A stretch of 64,000 nt of DNA from Heracleum sosnowskyi (taxonomy: Eukaryota > Streptophyta > Magnoliopsida > Apiales > Apiaceae). Each line of letters begins with the position of its first letter. The first letter of the stretch is position 1. Shown in pieces: positions 1-13,081 of this stretch. Location: NCBI GenBank assembly GCA_030848705.1, contig CM061235.1:138887228-138951227 (forward strand), in the 5' to 3' direction. The notes under the pieces were generated by a model. It searched no databases. It was given only the letters and a program-made list of their open reading frames with translations, and was not told the DNA's origin. Made by a program: the position numbers and the translations under genes.

Positions 1-1685
1 TTTTGTTTTATTCGATAAGTGTTTTGGTTTATCGAATATTTAATTTTATTAAATGCAAATAAATAGTTATTGCGTAAATTGAAAAATGTTTTGTACTAGA
101 AGAAAATTCTAGTAATGCTCGGAATATATAGCAAGTAACACATTAGTTTGTTGGAGTAGCTGAATGGAATATTGATTATACGATCAAGGACATAGATGGT
201 TAGTGGGTTGATTCTAGAATGACCCACCGCATTACAAAGATCAAGAATGATTTAATTGAGTTTGCAGAACTTAAGAAATGGAAGCAAATAAATTTATATG
301 AGAAATGCTACCGGCAAGAATGTGTTATTTATCCCGGAATTTTGTGATAATAAATTTTTAATCGAAAAGAATAATGAAATGGTTGACGTGGGCATTTATG
401 AGCCTGAACGCGGGTTGTTTTAGTTATCAATTGTAACCAAGATCGAGAATGATGAAGTTGATTTGAATATTAATAATGAGCCATTGAAAGTGGTTGAATA
501 GAAGAGATCGAGAAATTCATCAAAGTGAAAAAATGACTATTGTGTATATAATAGTGAAATATCGTATTTATTTGTGGACATGGTTGTAGGAATCAAATTG
601 GATCCATAATTTATATAAGTGAGGAAATTTCAAGAAATTGGCTCACGGATAAAAGCCCTAAAAATGAAATTGAGTTTGTAGTATAGAAACAATTGTGGGA
701 GTTTTGTGTTCTTCTGAAACATAGAAAATTCACAGGTTATAAGTGAATTTTGGAGATAAAATATAAGACTAATGGGTCTGTTTTTATATTTGAGATTTTC
801 CTAGTTGAAGTTCATGCAAAGCAATACATAAATATTTTGTCGAAAGTGAATTAGACAAATTTGTCTGCACTTTGAAAAGTGGGAGTTAGCTCATGAAAAT
901 ATTGAATATTTTAATGGTATGTCGTAAATGTAAAACTAAGTTGAAACTTAGTAGGAAATTTGAGATTGAATACATGGGTGTAATAATATTTGTTTAGGAA
1001 ATTTGAACAGTACTGTAAGTGTATTGTGAAGCAACTTTGCTTGAGCCTAATGATAGGCTGTAAAAGGGATCATGGTCATGTACTTAAAGAGTTCGTTGGG
1101 TAACAAATTGGTGAATTAGGCATACGTGTCTGGAGCTATTGTTTATTTCGATATAAGTATCGAAGGTGATATTGGTAATAAGAAATCAATTTTGGGATAC
1201 ATATTTGATTTTGATGGAACTGAAAGGTTGGGAAAGTAAGAAATTAAAATTTGTTGGAAAGGGCAAAAACGACAATGTGATGGACATTCTCGCTAGTTAT
1301 ATATATTTGTGGAAACATTTGTCAAATTGTTATTTTGACAGAACTTTAGAATATTAAGTTTATGACATAGTGAATGTTGTTCTAAAGATAAGTGGGAGCA
1401 CATGTGAACTGATTGAAAGCGATGATCACTAAAAGTATTTGGCAAAGAAGCCAAGTGACATATGTTGGTTTTATTGGACTTAATTTCGTGTACTTAAAAG
1501 TCTAATGTATAAATGACATTTGTTATCACTAGTGATGTGATGTTTTAATAGATTGAATATATTGGACTTATAAATATTTAAGTCTTAAAATTTTAAAGAA
1601 CTAGTGAGAGTCTAAAATAATATTTTTTACTCCATGAGAAAAGTGAGAGTTATATATGTATTTATCAAATAAGTCAAGTGGGAGA
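1..1685 (+). pseudogene. Decayed Ty1/copia internal region (3' part)
   Basis: No long open frame survives. Around 1150-1215 a stretch reads like the Ty1/copia RNase H signature (translated GDIGNKKSILGYIF, compared with the family's typical D-x-RKSTSGY-F pattern), soon followed by stops. The purine tract AAGTGGGAGA at 1676-1685 touches the LTR and looks like the polypurine tract; similar AGTGGGAG words at about 880 and 1390 may be older duplicates. I infer the 3' half of an old copia element on the plus strand whose 5' half lies outside the window. Family assignment is moderate; the coding content is too worn for finer placement. Confidence 0.5.
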
Positions 1686-2077
1686 TGTTGCATTATATGA
1701 CTTATTTGTTAAATATAAAATGAAGTAAGAATGTATTAATTGAATGGATTAAAATATATATTAATTGTATAAATTATATATATTATATATTGATTGGGAG
1801 TTACAATTGTGGGAGTTACAATTGTGGGGAGTTACACTAGTATTAATTATGGGTGTTACAAATATTAAATTGAGGGAGTTACATATTTGTGTTTAATATA
1901 TGGAGGATTTTACGGGGCAGTTACACAAGGTTAAGGGGTGGAGATTGTACTAAAAATGCCTATAAATAATGAGTAAAAACTCAATGGAAGAGCACACAAA
2001 AATCTGATTGCTCCTAGTACAGTCGGAACCCTTTTTTTCTCAATATCATATTTTCTTTTCTTTCGGTAAGTGTTACA
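1686..2077 (+). repeat. 3' LTR of the decayed Ty1/copia element
   Basis: The segment starts TGTTGC right after the polypurine tract and ends GTTACA, giving the usual TG...CA ends. It contains a TATAAATA box near 1963, followed by what would be the R/U5 part. About five copies of a GGGAGTTACA-like word lie between 1795 and 1930. The partner LTR is outside the window, so the ends are inferred. Confidence 0.5.
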
Positions 2078-2088
2078 GAAACACTATA

Positions 2089-3308
2089 TCTATACTATAT
2101 TATTAAAGCCGAAACATTGAAAGTTTCGGTTTTCGGTTTTCGGTACTTTTTCTAATTAATAAATTAATAATAAAATCAAAATTCGGGAAAAATTTATTCT
2201 ACAATAATATTTCACTATATTTTACTACATAAAAATCAAATAATATTGAAATCTAATAAAAAAAATGGAAATATGAGATATAATTTGTTTAAATTTAGGA
2301 TATAATGCTACAAATATACTTCTTTCTTTTTAGGATAACAAACGCTTTTTTCTAACAAAATTTACTCATTTTCCAAAAATATCGTGACAATTATCTTTAA
2401 ATTAAAACATATTACCTTTTATATTTGTTATCACTAAAATCTCTGTTTTCCAAAAATATGAAGTGCAATCCTTACTTATTTATTTTAAAACCTATTTTAA
2501 TACTCTATTTAATTAATAATATAAAAATAATAACTAGCTGATTGCCTTTTATAATTAAAAAAATTCAAACAAAATCTACTCCTTTTCCAAAAATATCATG
2601 ACAATTACCTTTAAATTAAAACATAATATCTTTTTATATTTGTTATCACTAAAATCTCTATTTTCCAAAATTATGAGGTGCAATCCTTACTTATTTATTT
2701 TAAAATATATTTTAATACTCTATTTAATAAATAATAAAATAATATAAAAATAGTAACTAGCTGATTGCCTTTTATAATTTAAATTTTTTTTTCCTAACAA
2801 AATCTACTTCTTTTCCAAAAATATCACGGACAATTATCTTTAAATTAAAATATATTACCTTTTATATTTGTTATCACTAAAATCTCTATTTTCCAAAAAT
2901 ATCAATTGCAACCCTTACTTATATATTTTAAAACTTATTTTAATACTTTTAATTATTTAAAAAAAACTTACCTATTTTAACAAGTGAACGTATTTTTTTT
3001 AACAAATACAATTAATATAATTAAAACACTTCTAAACATATCACGGGTAATTACTTTTTTTTAATTAAAACATGTTAAATTTTCTATATGTCCTTATTAT
3101 TAATATTATTTTATTATAAAATAATATTAATAATAACTCATTTATCTTCCTCAGCCCCATCTGTATTTTTTAATATTTTTTTATGTTCCAATTAATATTT
3201 AAATTTCTCCTTTTATAATTTATCATATTAATTTTTACTTTTATTTTAATATTAAATTTTTTAGTTTATTATTTTTTAAGGTCCGTGCCTTGCACGGGTT
3301 ATAGGCTA

Positions 3309-3309
<1 letters not shown>
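2089..3309 (+). mobile_element. Non-autonomous Helitron H1
   Basis: It begins TCTATACTATATTATTAAAG after an A (2088) and ends in CTAG before a T (3310), the A/T insertion context of Helitrons. Sixteen bases before the end is a perfect hairpin, CCGTGC-CTT-GCACGG. There is no coding capacity. The interior is AT-rich and built from repeats of about 225 bp carrying CTGATTGCC, TTTTCCAAAAATATCA and TTGTTATCACTAAAATC. The same family recurs at 15620, 17571, 20973/35988 and 51182. Confidence 0.85.

Positions 3310-3347
<38 letters not shown>
3310..3347. repeat. (TA)n microsatellite
   Basis: An uninterrupted run of about 19 TA units begins at the exact 3' end of Helitron H1. It was probably the AT-rich insertion target or expanded after insertion. 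Confidence 0.95.
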
Positions 3348-3348
<1 letters not shown>

Positions 3349-3351
<3 letters not shown>

Positions 3352-3733
3352 TCCAGAGAGAACCGTTATATCAAAAGAACCGAAAGAACCCTTCTAAGAC
3401 CGTTGATATACTATAATATAATTAATGAATCTTAATAAAACACTAAAAAGAATCTTAATTATCAATTAAATTTATTATAAATAAATTTATGTTAAAATAT
3501 ATTATAAAACACTTTCTAGAATACTTAACAGAATCCTAATTTTAAATTTTAATATAATTATTAAAACACTTAAAAGAATCTTATAAAATTATTAAAACAC
3601 ATAAAATAATCTTAAAATACTAATAAAAATATAATAATTTTTTTTAAAACATATCAACCGTTGTATTGTAAATTAAATCAAGGTGATTGGCTAGTTCTCT
3701 CGGTTCTGTCACAAAATATGTTCTCTGGATTTT
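3349..3733. mobile_element. MITE-like element with about 40 bp degenerate terminal inverted repeats
   Basis: The left end reads TCCAGAGAGAACC...AGAACCGAAAGAAC. The reverse complement of the right end reads TCCAGAGAACA...AGAACCGAGAGAAC. The inner 300 bp is AT-rich with no ORF. The target duplication is unclear because the left flank is the TA repeat. It lies about 270 bp upstream of the golgin ATG, so it is part of that gene's upstream region. Confidence 0.5.
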
Positions 3734-4001
3734 TCGCATGTATATATATTCATATTGATAATTGATGATTGTAAAATCTTCTCTTGATTTTCAATATATA
3801 CTTATTTAGTTCAATTTATTATTTTTATTTTGTAGATAAATTTTATTACTCAAAAACACACAACAAACGGTAATGAAATTGTAAGAATCAAGAAAAGGGA
3901 AAATAAAAATAAAAATACACACACACATACAAACATAATCTATGCATACAAGACATATGTTGTTCAAATCTTGCACTGATCTCGAAAACCCAAATTGAAG
4001 T

Positions 4002-7000
4002 ATGTCTGGTTGGATCTCTTCTAAACTCAAAGTCGCGGAGTCTCTCCTCCAACAGGTATATATATGTTCATATATATTATTTTTAATGGTTTTAAGTCTA
4101 TAAGCTAATCTTTATATGAACCCAGATTTATAATTTGTAATTTAACATGATATTGTTAATACAAACAATTTACAGCATACCCAAATGACTAATTCAATTA
4201 TATTTTAGGTTTCTTGAGCTGAATTGATGTTTTACTGAAAAAGATTGCATCTTTAATAAAAATTATGATTAGTTGAATTGTAATTTTGGGATCTTTTTTG
4301 GTTTTGTTTGTTTGATTTTTTTGTTAATTTCGAGTAAATGAAATGTTGTGTTTTAATGTTTGATTTGTTGGGTTGGTTTAGATTGATCAGCAAGCAGCTG
4401 AATCGTTAGGTAAGAATGATAAGCTGCAATCGGATGATTTAAGTTATGAAACACGGAGTAAAAGCAATGAGAGTGTGCCTTTAAAGGATCAGCTTAAGAA
4501 GAAGAAACCGGAAGTTAAGAATTCGGTAGGTAAGTTGCGTAATGATCGTCCGTTAAGTGTAGCACATAATAAGAGTTTGAGTGGGGATGGAACTGTAGAT
4601 CGGAAGGGGAAGGACTCTGTGTCTACGTTACATGTAAAATCTAAGTCTACGTTAACTGATAGTGATTGGACTGAGTTGTTGAGTACACCAAACAAAACTG
4701 CAAGTGGTAGTAATGGAGTGTCTGGTGCGAGAGGCTTTCGGAATGATACTCGGAAGCAGAGTAGTTCTGGTACAAATCTTTCGAGTTTGGTGCTCCGCAA
4801 AGGGCAGAATGCCCAAAGTAAAGTAATTGTGAATAGTCCGAGAAAGAGAGACATTGTTTCGGATGGTAAAGCTAATGGGATTGGTAACTTGGACGGGAAG
4901 CTGAGTGGTGAAGATTCTCGGCTATCGGATTTGTCACCGTCGGTTTCAACAGTGGATTTGCATAGTGACAATGAAACAAAGGATAAAAAAGTTGTTGGCA
5001 CTGATGCAAGTGGGAGCTCTATAGCAGGGCATATGAGCGAGGTAGTTGATGAAAAAAATGGGAAGAAGTCAGATTCTACTTATACAACAGTGGATGGAAG
5101 TTCACACTTGCCATATGAGAGTATTTCTTCAGTGCTAGTGCCACCTGCAGCTGACGGAGCATCTGTCAGAGCATCTGATTCGAAGATGAAAATTAAAGAT
5201 GATCACTTTAAGTTAGGGACTGCTGTTCGAGCGATTGGCAAAACTAGTGTGGGCTTAAGAAAGTCTGCATATGCAGAGCGAGCTTCCTCTTCAGGAAGTG
5301 ATGGAGCGTCTGATTCAGATACAGATTCTGTTTCAACCACTGATTCAGAGATTGAACGCGAGAGGGAAGAAAGGAGGAAGAGAAGAGAGCAGATCTTGGC
5401 TCAGAAAGCAGCCACTAAAGCGGTGGAGACAATTAAAGAGCGTGAAAATAAGGTTGCTAGATTAGAGGGGGAGAAACAGAGCTTAGAGAAAATTCTTCAA
5501 GACCGAGCTAAACAACAAGCACAAGAGGTAATTTTTTCAGATCATAACCCAGGCACATCAGAATATCTTCAATTCCTTTATATTACTCAGTATTTTTTGT
5601 TTATCACTACCGACATAGTTTCATTGTTGTCAAATGTCCTACAGAACTCATTTTAGTCTAAGAAATTCTATAATTATCCGTGGAAAACTTAATGAAATGC
5701 TATATTAAAATGGTTAAAAGTTTTGATTGCATCCCAGTGTTCGTCACGTTTTTGACATGAAACTACTATACCATTTCTTGTCACCCTTTCAATTTTTCAA
5801 AGTGAAGGCAATGGCAATGAACCTTATTATACACTTATTGTTTAGGCTTCAGAGCTTCAGACAACGATGATGGAAACAATGGAAGCTGTAGACTCAGAAA
5901 AGCTGAAGCACAACAGTACTAGAATGGAAGCTCTTGCAAGAATAGCTAAGCTCGAGGTATTGCGCTCTTCTGCAGGCCCTTTTTGTCTTCATCATTGTGT
6001 CACTATTCTCCTTCACTCACTCCATCCCCGAACCAACCAATAGCCTCCATCCTAAACTCTGATTGCTAGTTTGTATATTTTAAGCTGTGTATTTATTGGT
6101 TTTTGTCACCTTGCAGACTGAAAATGCTGATCTTGCAAAATCACTTGCTACATCACAACGGAATCTCGAAGTGGAGGTATGTGATACATTGATATTGTAA
6201 TTTATTGGTTCCATTGACTCGATCACTCTCAGGTTCTATCATATGAAAGAAATCCTACATATCTAGTTACCACAGATAGCAAAATTGCCGAATAAATTCT
6301 CAGCCTTCTCCTTTTTGCATTTTTCATTAGTGAAGGATTTCGTAAATGCTTGCTCCAATTATGGCTTAAACATCACAATACTATGTCTGGCATATTGTGG
6401 TGAAGTAGGTATATTTATTGGCTTTTTGGTTAATTATCTCTGAATTTCACAAAATAGGCTAGTCGCGTTGCAGAAATCCGTCAGCAGATTGAGATGAAAG
6501 AAGTAACTCATGAAGGTATGCCTAATTGTTTGATTTCTGAGTCTATGAAATACACTTTGCACTTTGCAGAGTTTAGTGTACATTGTTCTGTAGTCTTTTC
6601 TGAAAGAGATAAAGGTGCCTAATAGAAAATACAGTTACGGTTACTTTTAAACACGAACATTTAAAACTTATAATCTCTTGCTAGACATTGTTTCAAAAGA
6701 AACATGTTGATATGTATATATGGTGCAAGTGGTGGTTATATCTCACAACAGTATTTTGTTTTTCAGTATACAAGTTTCCAATCAAGGGTAATATGTTATG
6801 CTAGATCAAACTAGGTTTCACCGGTATATGAATGCTCGGATTTCTTGTGCTGTAGACATCTGCTTAAATTTATTGAACTTTTAAGGCATCATGCTCTATA
6901 GCCTTTTACATTGGTTTATTTTTTAGCAGAATGTAACAAAATTAGGCTGATTGCGTACATATGCTTTGTGGACTTTTCAAAGTAAGTGGCTTAGTTCACA

Positions 7001-10000
7001 AAATGTGTCAGATGTCAATGGCAGTAGCATAATTGATATGTTTCCACATGTAAATATATCGTTGTCTATGCACTTCTAGTAGAAAGTGTGTATTAATTTA
7101 CAAATGTCATTGAATTTCTGAAATCTTAATAGCCTATTGCTAACCTCAAATTCTTTCTCACTATCCTCTGTCTCATACTGTAGAAATTAGAAGGAAGATC
7201 TCTAGCTATCAGGATGGCAAGAAGGTGATTATTACCTGGATTTTCCAAAATAAATTACAATAACCTTTTATTTACAAGTCACAGCCTAGCACTTATAGCG
7301 ATATAGTTAGCTAGCATATATTACTACCTTTTTAGAAATAACTTAAAATTTCTTATTGTGGATATGTGTAGTTGGTGACTTCGAAAGGAATCGAATTTGA
7401 ACATGAGATAATTGAAGCTGAGTATTCTTTCCTAACAGACAAAGTGGCACGATTACAGGATAAGGTGAGTATTTTTTGTGAATTGCAGTTATCTAATATG
7501 ATTTTTTTTTAATGGAGTATCAGAAAAGCAACATGGTGGACGGATATCAGAAAATTATTGTGCAATCTTTCTGGAAAAAAGGATATCTATTTTTGAAGAA
7601 ACGTATTTCCAGTTGGAATCAAGAGATTTTTCATGATGCAATCTGGATAAAATAATTTGGAAACAGGTTTATAAATGTATTTTCAAATATTATAGTGAAA
7701 TTCATGAAATCGACTAATAACAAGTTTGACACTGAAAAATGAGATTGCTCTAGTAATAGTTAAGATGTTACTCTTTTTCTGATTAAGTTATGCTCCTTAT
7801 TAACAAGGAACAGTTACTGACTCCTACCTAATATCGGTCGCGGTGTTGTGGCCTGTATTGCCCAGTGCCCAATAGTGTTGAAAAACATTTTAGCCTAATT
7901 ATGCAACTGTTTGTTTTTTATATTACATTGTGGCCTGGTAAACTTTTAAAAAGAATGACAGATAACCTCAGTTGGGATCAGATAAAAGTTTACAAATCTT
8001 AAAATTTCACCCAAAAAAATTTAGTTGCTTATTTGGCCTTCAAGTTTTTGCTATCCTTCAAACATGTGGTATTATATTTAGTTCTCTTACAGATGATCTT
8101 AAAACCGAAATACTGGCTAAATGATCTTGATGATGAACAAGGCTTGACCTGAAAATTAATTGCATACAACTATATGTCTATTTGGGAAGCCTATCCTCTG
8201 CTAGTTGCTGCATAAATACCTGAAACAGCATTTTTTGCTGTTGACCATGTTGATTGAGTAATGTTTTTCAGACTTGTACAGAAAGATATATTTGTTAACG
8301 TTGACAATGAAGTGATTATAGTATTCATTATATGGACTGTTTCTCAATAATTGTTTGATCAAATATGTCTCTATGATTTTTTTAATTGACCTTGTAACTA
8401 CATGGCGACACGGTACATTTTTATTACCATGTATCTGATATTAGTAATATTCTGTGTTTTCTGTATATTTCACATACTTATACACCAGGTTTTGTTTTTA
8501 TTGCTGTCACTTATCTCATTTTATTAGAAGTATATGCTTGTATATAATTCGTGTCCAAGTAAATGTGACATACTGATGCAGATTGGATTATTTGTTGAAC
8601 ACACATCACATTGTTTAAACTAGGGTGTTTCTTTAAACATTTATCTGAGGCAAATTGGAGGGTGTTTTGGACCTAGATTAACTCTTAGACTTGATTATTA
8701 GAATAGTAGTGATATAAAAAAGTTCGATTTGATTGTTGATATTCAATAATAGTAAGTTTTTTCAGCAAAATGTTATTGATCTTTTTGTCTCATGCTTCTG
8801 ATAACTAGAAAGTAGGCCCATACTGTGAGTTGTACAGTGTTATTTTGTGTTTCAAGTACACATTGCTCCAGATTATTGTAATATGTATCATCTTCTATCG
8901 TTATTTATCTATAATAGGCAACAAAGTAACACATCAAGTAGAAAAACAAGCTGATTGAACTGCTATATATGTATTTGATGCAGCCACTTCAAGTATTTAT
9001 CTTGTTTAATACAGGCAAAAGCACTGGAAACAAATATCGAAACAACCAGAAAGGAGTTAGAAGATCCAACTGAAGTTGAGATCGAGCTTAAACGAAGGCT
9101 TGGTCAGTTGACTGATCATTTGATCCAGAAACAGGCACAGGTTCGTCTTTAAAAAGTTGAATATATAATTGATATGTTGTTGTAGAAGGGAGGGGATGTA
9201 ATTAGGTTGGAAGAAATCTAAATTTTATATGTGAACGAATGTAGTGTGGTTTATGTCCGTTGTAATGCATTGCATGTTTCATCAAGTTTAATTGCTTCTA
9301 CTCTATTCCCTTGCCAGAACTGGTATAACTTAATGATGAAGTAGTAGGATACTAAACTAGGTTAAATAAAAGGAAACCTATAATCTCGCAGAGTAAAGTC
9401 AAGAGTTTCCAAGACCATCTGTTTTGATAAATCCATTTCCTTGTGCTTGTCCTGCTACACTAGAGCTCGATTTGACCAAAGAACACTAGGTTATTTGTGT
9501 GTTTTCGATTGGACAAATCTGTAGCAAAGAAAGCTTCCTTCAACCCAGGAGACCAGTGTGAAACTTTAGATTAGTAAGTACTTGGTTTGGTAGAATATCT
9601 GAAATGGACAAGTAGTATGATTTACTATTAATAATCAACCAACAATTAGGAGGCCTATGATCTCTTTGCCAAAGGCAAAATCAAGCTGTTAAAATGGTCA
9701 TTACTCATGACAATAGCATAGCATTAAAATATGACTATAACGAGTCTGTTCAGATTCCCATAACATTGGCTTTGTTGGTTTCTTGATGGCGATCCAAATT
9801 ATTTTGATCACCTATTGACTTGGCAGTCAATCAACAAACTGACAAGTTCAAAGAAGGGGTTTATGAATTACCTAAATTTCAACCTTGTGTTTGGAGATGA
9901 TCCATATTTCTCGCTTTCTCTCTTTCTCCCCAATTTATGGAAGCTGAAATGAAAGGATGTGTAGGAAATTCTTAGTCAACTGAAAAGATATAAAATCTGT

Positions 10001-10945
10001 TGATGGAGGTGAATTGATAAAGTTTGCAAGTGAAAGTTGGTCTATTCTCACTTGCTCAGGAGTGCAAGTTGTCCATCATTTTTTTTGAAAAACATTTGGT
10101 AGAAGGACGAAAGTCTGGGTATCCAAGACCAACAGAACCAACAAATGAACTGTATTTTTTTATTAACAAAAAAAATGAAAGTACTGTTTTAGAATTTCAA
10201 CTATAAAATAGATGGGTATTTTAAAGTTTGCCATTTACCTTTTTCCTTGTTATTTAGTTCACCTTTTCAATTTGTAAATATTTCAGTTTGAGGAACTGGT
10301 GATTTCTGTCTGTTTTTGTAAAAAAAATCAAACTAAATTTTATGGGCATGTCAATTTGTGAAACTAGACTTGTTTGTAAATTTTGATTGTTTTGTCAGGT
10401 TGAGGGTCTTTCTTCGGAGAAGGCTATGCTACAGTTCAGAATTGAGGTACATTTTTAATATAGAAATAGAAATTAAACTTTTGTAGATTCCTTCAGTTGT
10501 TATAGTAGTTGTGTTTGTATGTAAATTTTTTTGGTTGCTTTAGTAAGCAGCTTCCAACTACATTTTTTAGGCAGTTTCAAGGATGCTCGAGGATAACAAG
10601 TCAATGCTGGATTCAACTGGCTTACCCAGTACATCATCAAGGAGTGACTTAGAATCGGGGCCATGGGATCTATCTAATTCAAAACTGAGACCAATGTTTG
10701 AAAACAGACTTAGATCTGGGAAAAGACATTTCAGTTCCTTGGTTTATCAATTGGATCATATATTTTCTGCTGGTGCATATTTTCTGAGGAGGAATTCTGC
10801 TGGAAAAGCCTGGGCTCTCGTGTACCTGGTATGTCTCCATATATGGGTCTTGTATATTCTGATGTCACATTCTTCAGTATCAGAGGAAGAGCGATCTGGT
10901 GCAGTCTTTTCTTTGGAGAACATTAACAACACTGGAGGGATATGA
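4002..10945 (+). CDS. GC2: Golgin candidate 2-like Golgi coiled-coil protein
   Basis: Ten exons read as join(4002..4055, 4382..5527, 5846..5956, 6117..6176, 6458..6515, 7184..7224, 7372..7464, 9015..9140, 10399..10446, 10571..10945), all with GT-AG borders and consistent phase, giving 703 aa. The start MSGWISSKLKVAESLLQQ and the next exon IDQQAAES match the conserved N-terminus of Arabidopsis golgin candidate 2 (about 670 aa). The middle is Ser/Lys-rich and disordered. From about residue 340 a charged coiled coil runs to about 600 (EREREERRKRREQ, KERENKVARLEGEK, EVEIELKRRLGQLTDHLIQKQ). Near the C-terminus one hydrophobic segment (WALVYLVCLHIWVLYILMSH) should anchor the protein in the Golgi membrane, as in golgin-84-type tethers. 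Expected role: tethering vesicles or cisternae. Introns 7 and 8 exceed 1.2 kb. It is convergent with the FKBP gene. Exons 1 and 6 are short and were placed by splice sites and homology. Confidence 0.93.
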
Positions 10946-11669
10946 CCTTATTGTCTTCTCACGAGAGTGCCATTGTTGACGTTTTTTCTTTTTTTTTTTG
11001 CATTATTATTGTACTGTCCTTGTCTTATTATTTTATCCACCCCTTTGTAGCCTCAGTGCAGTCTGGCCTATTTTTCTTCAGCAGATTTGGACAGTAAATA
11101 TGTAGTATTATTCATGTATGAACTCGAAGTAAAGCATAAATGGATATCAAAACTGTGCTTCTAAAACCTGTTTTCTGTACAAAAAACATAATTACCTTTG
11201 AGACCAATATATTGTAATGTTCACGTGAATATTCTGGTATGGCACATTATTCGTCTGTTATGTTTGATCGATTTTTAACTAGTAGTGTAGTGGGTACCTT
11301 TTTGTGACAACGATGATCGCCTTGGAGACCATTTTATTTTTCCGTGGCCTATTTGGCATGTTTGGATGTAACGAGTGTCTTATTGATGATTTATCTATTG
11401 CAAAATCATGGAAATTTCTTGAACTTCCTAAATTTTTGAAGTTTTGAAATTGCTACAAAATGAGTTTTAGAAGACAAAATACGGGGGAATGATAAGATAA
11501 CTCCCAAGTTTGGTCTGAATTGCTCAGTAAGTGCAAAACTAATCATGAAGAATGGTTGAAGATGTAAATGTATCACCAAAAACAATAAAAATCAAATCAA
11601 ATTATATTTCTTTCATCAGTTATCGCAAAACCTTTTCTGTTCTTCCTATACATTATTGTCTTACAGAAC
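10946..11669. other. Convergent intergenic region with two 3' UTRs
   Basis: This gap separates the golgin stop from the FKBP stop on the opposite strand. It has a T-rich stretch near 10985 and an ATTATTGTACTG-like region near 11005, plausible for 3' end formation. I see no gene or repeat in it. Confidence 0.6.
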
Positions 11670-12810
11670 TTATGCAGGTGCAATTGATACTTTGTCAACC
11701 TGTACAATATACTCCAGCGTTGCAAATGCAGGAATTTGCACCCCGGAGTTTAAGTCTGCACCATCTTCTCCAAATCCTAAGCTTGAAGGAACTATTACTC
11801 TTCTCTTTCCGCCAGATTTCATCGTTCTCAAAACATATTCAATCCCTTCACACATTCCTCTACTGTAAGGCCTTGATCCCATGAATATGGCTAGTGGTCT
11901 CTTGTCACCATCAAATGTATTCACAAACGCTTTGTCACTGCCTTGGACACTTCCCTTGAGATCAATCACCACCAAATCTCCTGGCCTCGGGGAAGCACCA
12001 CCGCCCACCCTCAACTCATAGTACCTGCACTTCGATGTAGATGTGTTTGAAATCACTCATCGCCTTACTAACTAACATACGAGTTATATAAAAATTTATT
12101 CAATAATTACAACGATTCCCAATATTTCTAGCTCATTCTGGGAGAACTATTAATTCCACCATCTACCTTGGTATTGTTAGTCCCATGGATTAATGAAACA
12201 AGTTGCAGACTAAAATTAGCTAATAGTCCAGGGATTACAATCCACCAAAGAAAAATGAACTAAATGCATTATTAAACTCATGTATTCAAATTCAGATTCT
12301 ACCTTATGCCATTAGGTAGCACCACTTCTACTTCCTTTTCGACATCCCTACACAAAGTAGAATATATAATTAAATCATACGAGCATTTTTTGAATTTCTA
12401 AAGAAATTATAAAACTGAAACTTAAACTTTGATTACTTTGTATTTGCTTCTTGCTGAGACACTTCAAGGCGGGTTTTGATTTGTTCAGAAAGAACACCCA
12501 CAGCTAGAAAACCTGCCCATGCAAGGCCAGCACCAAGCCCGAATCTTCTAGTCAACGACGAGGCAATCCAGTCTGTCGAATCAGCTTTAGTCGAAACAGC
12601 AGATTTTTGTTTCTTTTCAGGTAATGAGACAGGTGATATTGGCTCTGAGGATGTTGCACTTAGTGGTTGAGCAGGAGGTGGTGGAACCGGGGATTGACAA
12701 GGCGAATTTGGTGGTTGTTGAGGAGGAGTAGTTTGTGAAGATGATGAAATATGTTGAGTTCTTGTAACTGGATATGAAACAAATGGTGGAGAGCCAAAGA
12801 AAGTAGCCAT
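11670..12810 (-). CDS. FKBP17-2: Chloroplast FKBP-type immunophilin, FKBP17-2-like
   Basis: Three exons read as complement(join(11670..12024, 12303..12347, 12437..12810)), 257 aa. Residues 1-75 are rich in Ser, Pro and Gln with few acids, fitting a chloroplast transit peptide. WIASSLTRRFGLGAGLAWAG and a hydrophobic stretch at about 91-108 match the conserved part of Arabidopsis FKBP17-2. From about 140 an FKBP domain follows (GDLVVIDLKG, GMCEGIEYVLRTMKSGGKRR, LEYIVQVDKVSIAPA to the end). The Trp that forms the floor of the FKBP12 active site is replaced by Met in SRGMCEG, so strong prolyl isomerase activity is doubtful, as in several plastid FKBPs. The 45 bp middle exon was placed by frame (DVEKEVEVVLPNGIR). 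Confidence 0.93.
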
Positions 12811-13081
12811 TTTGATTTAGAACTAGTAATGAAGTTGTGAAATGAGAAAAATGGGAAATCACTGGCTTTAAGTAGGGAAAGGTTCCTACCTTATCTTCTC
12901 CACATGTGGTCAGGATAATTAGAAGGGCAAGACTGCAAGGAACTGAGGCAGTATATTTGGGGACATGCATTGCAGTGAGTTCAGTGTCGGGTAACATTTG
13001 TATCCTTTTACTGCATGTCTCGGATGATCAAACCTTAACCAACATATTTTAGTTTAGGTATAAAAAGTATAATTTGATTTT
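12811..13081 (-). promoter_or_regulatory. Upstream region of the FKBP gene
   Basis: Only about 270 bp separate the FKBP start codon from the solo LTR at 13082. The 5' UTR and proximal promoter must lie here or extend into the LTR. I see no clear TATA box in the usual place and no other feature. Confidence 0.35.

Noticed and set aside
1166..1357. Stand-alone 63-codon ORF
   Set aside because: Its start overlaps a decayed copia RNase H segment in the same region and it has no independent support.
4489..5001. 170-codon minus-strand ORF inside the golgin exon
   Set aside because: Shadow of exon 2; no domain, start context or splice logic.
10024..10206. Small ORF in golgin intron 8
   Set aside because: Intronic, AT-rich and without conserved features.
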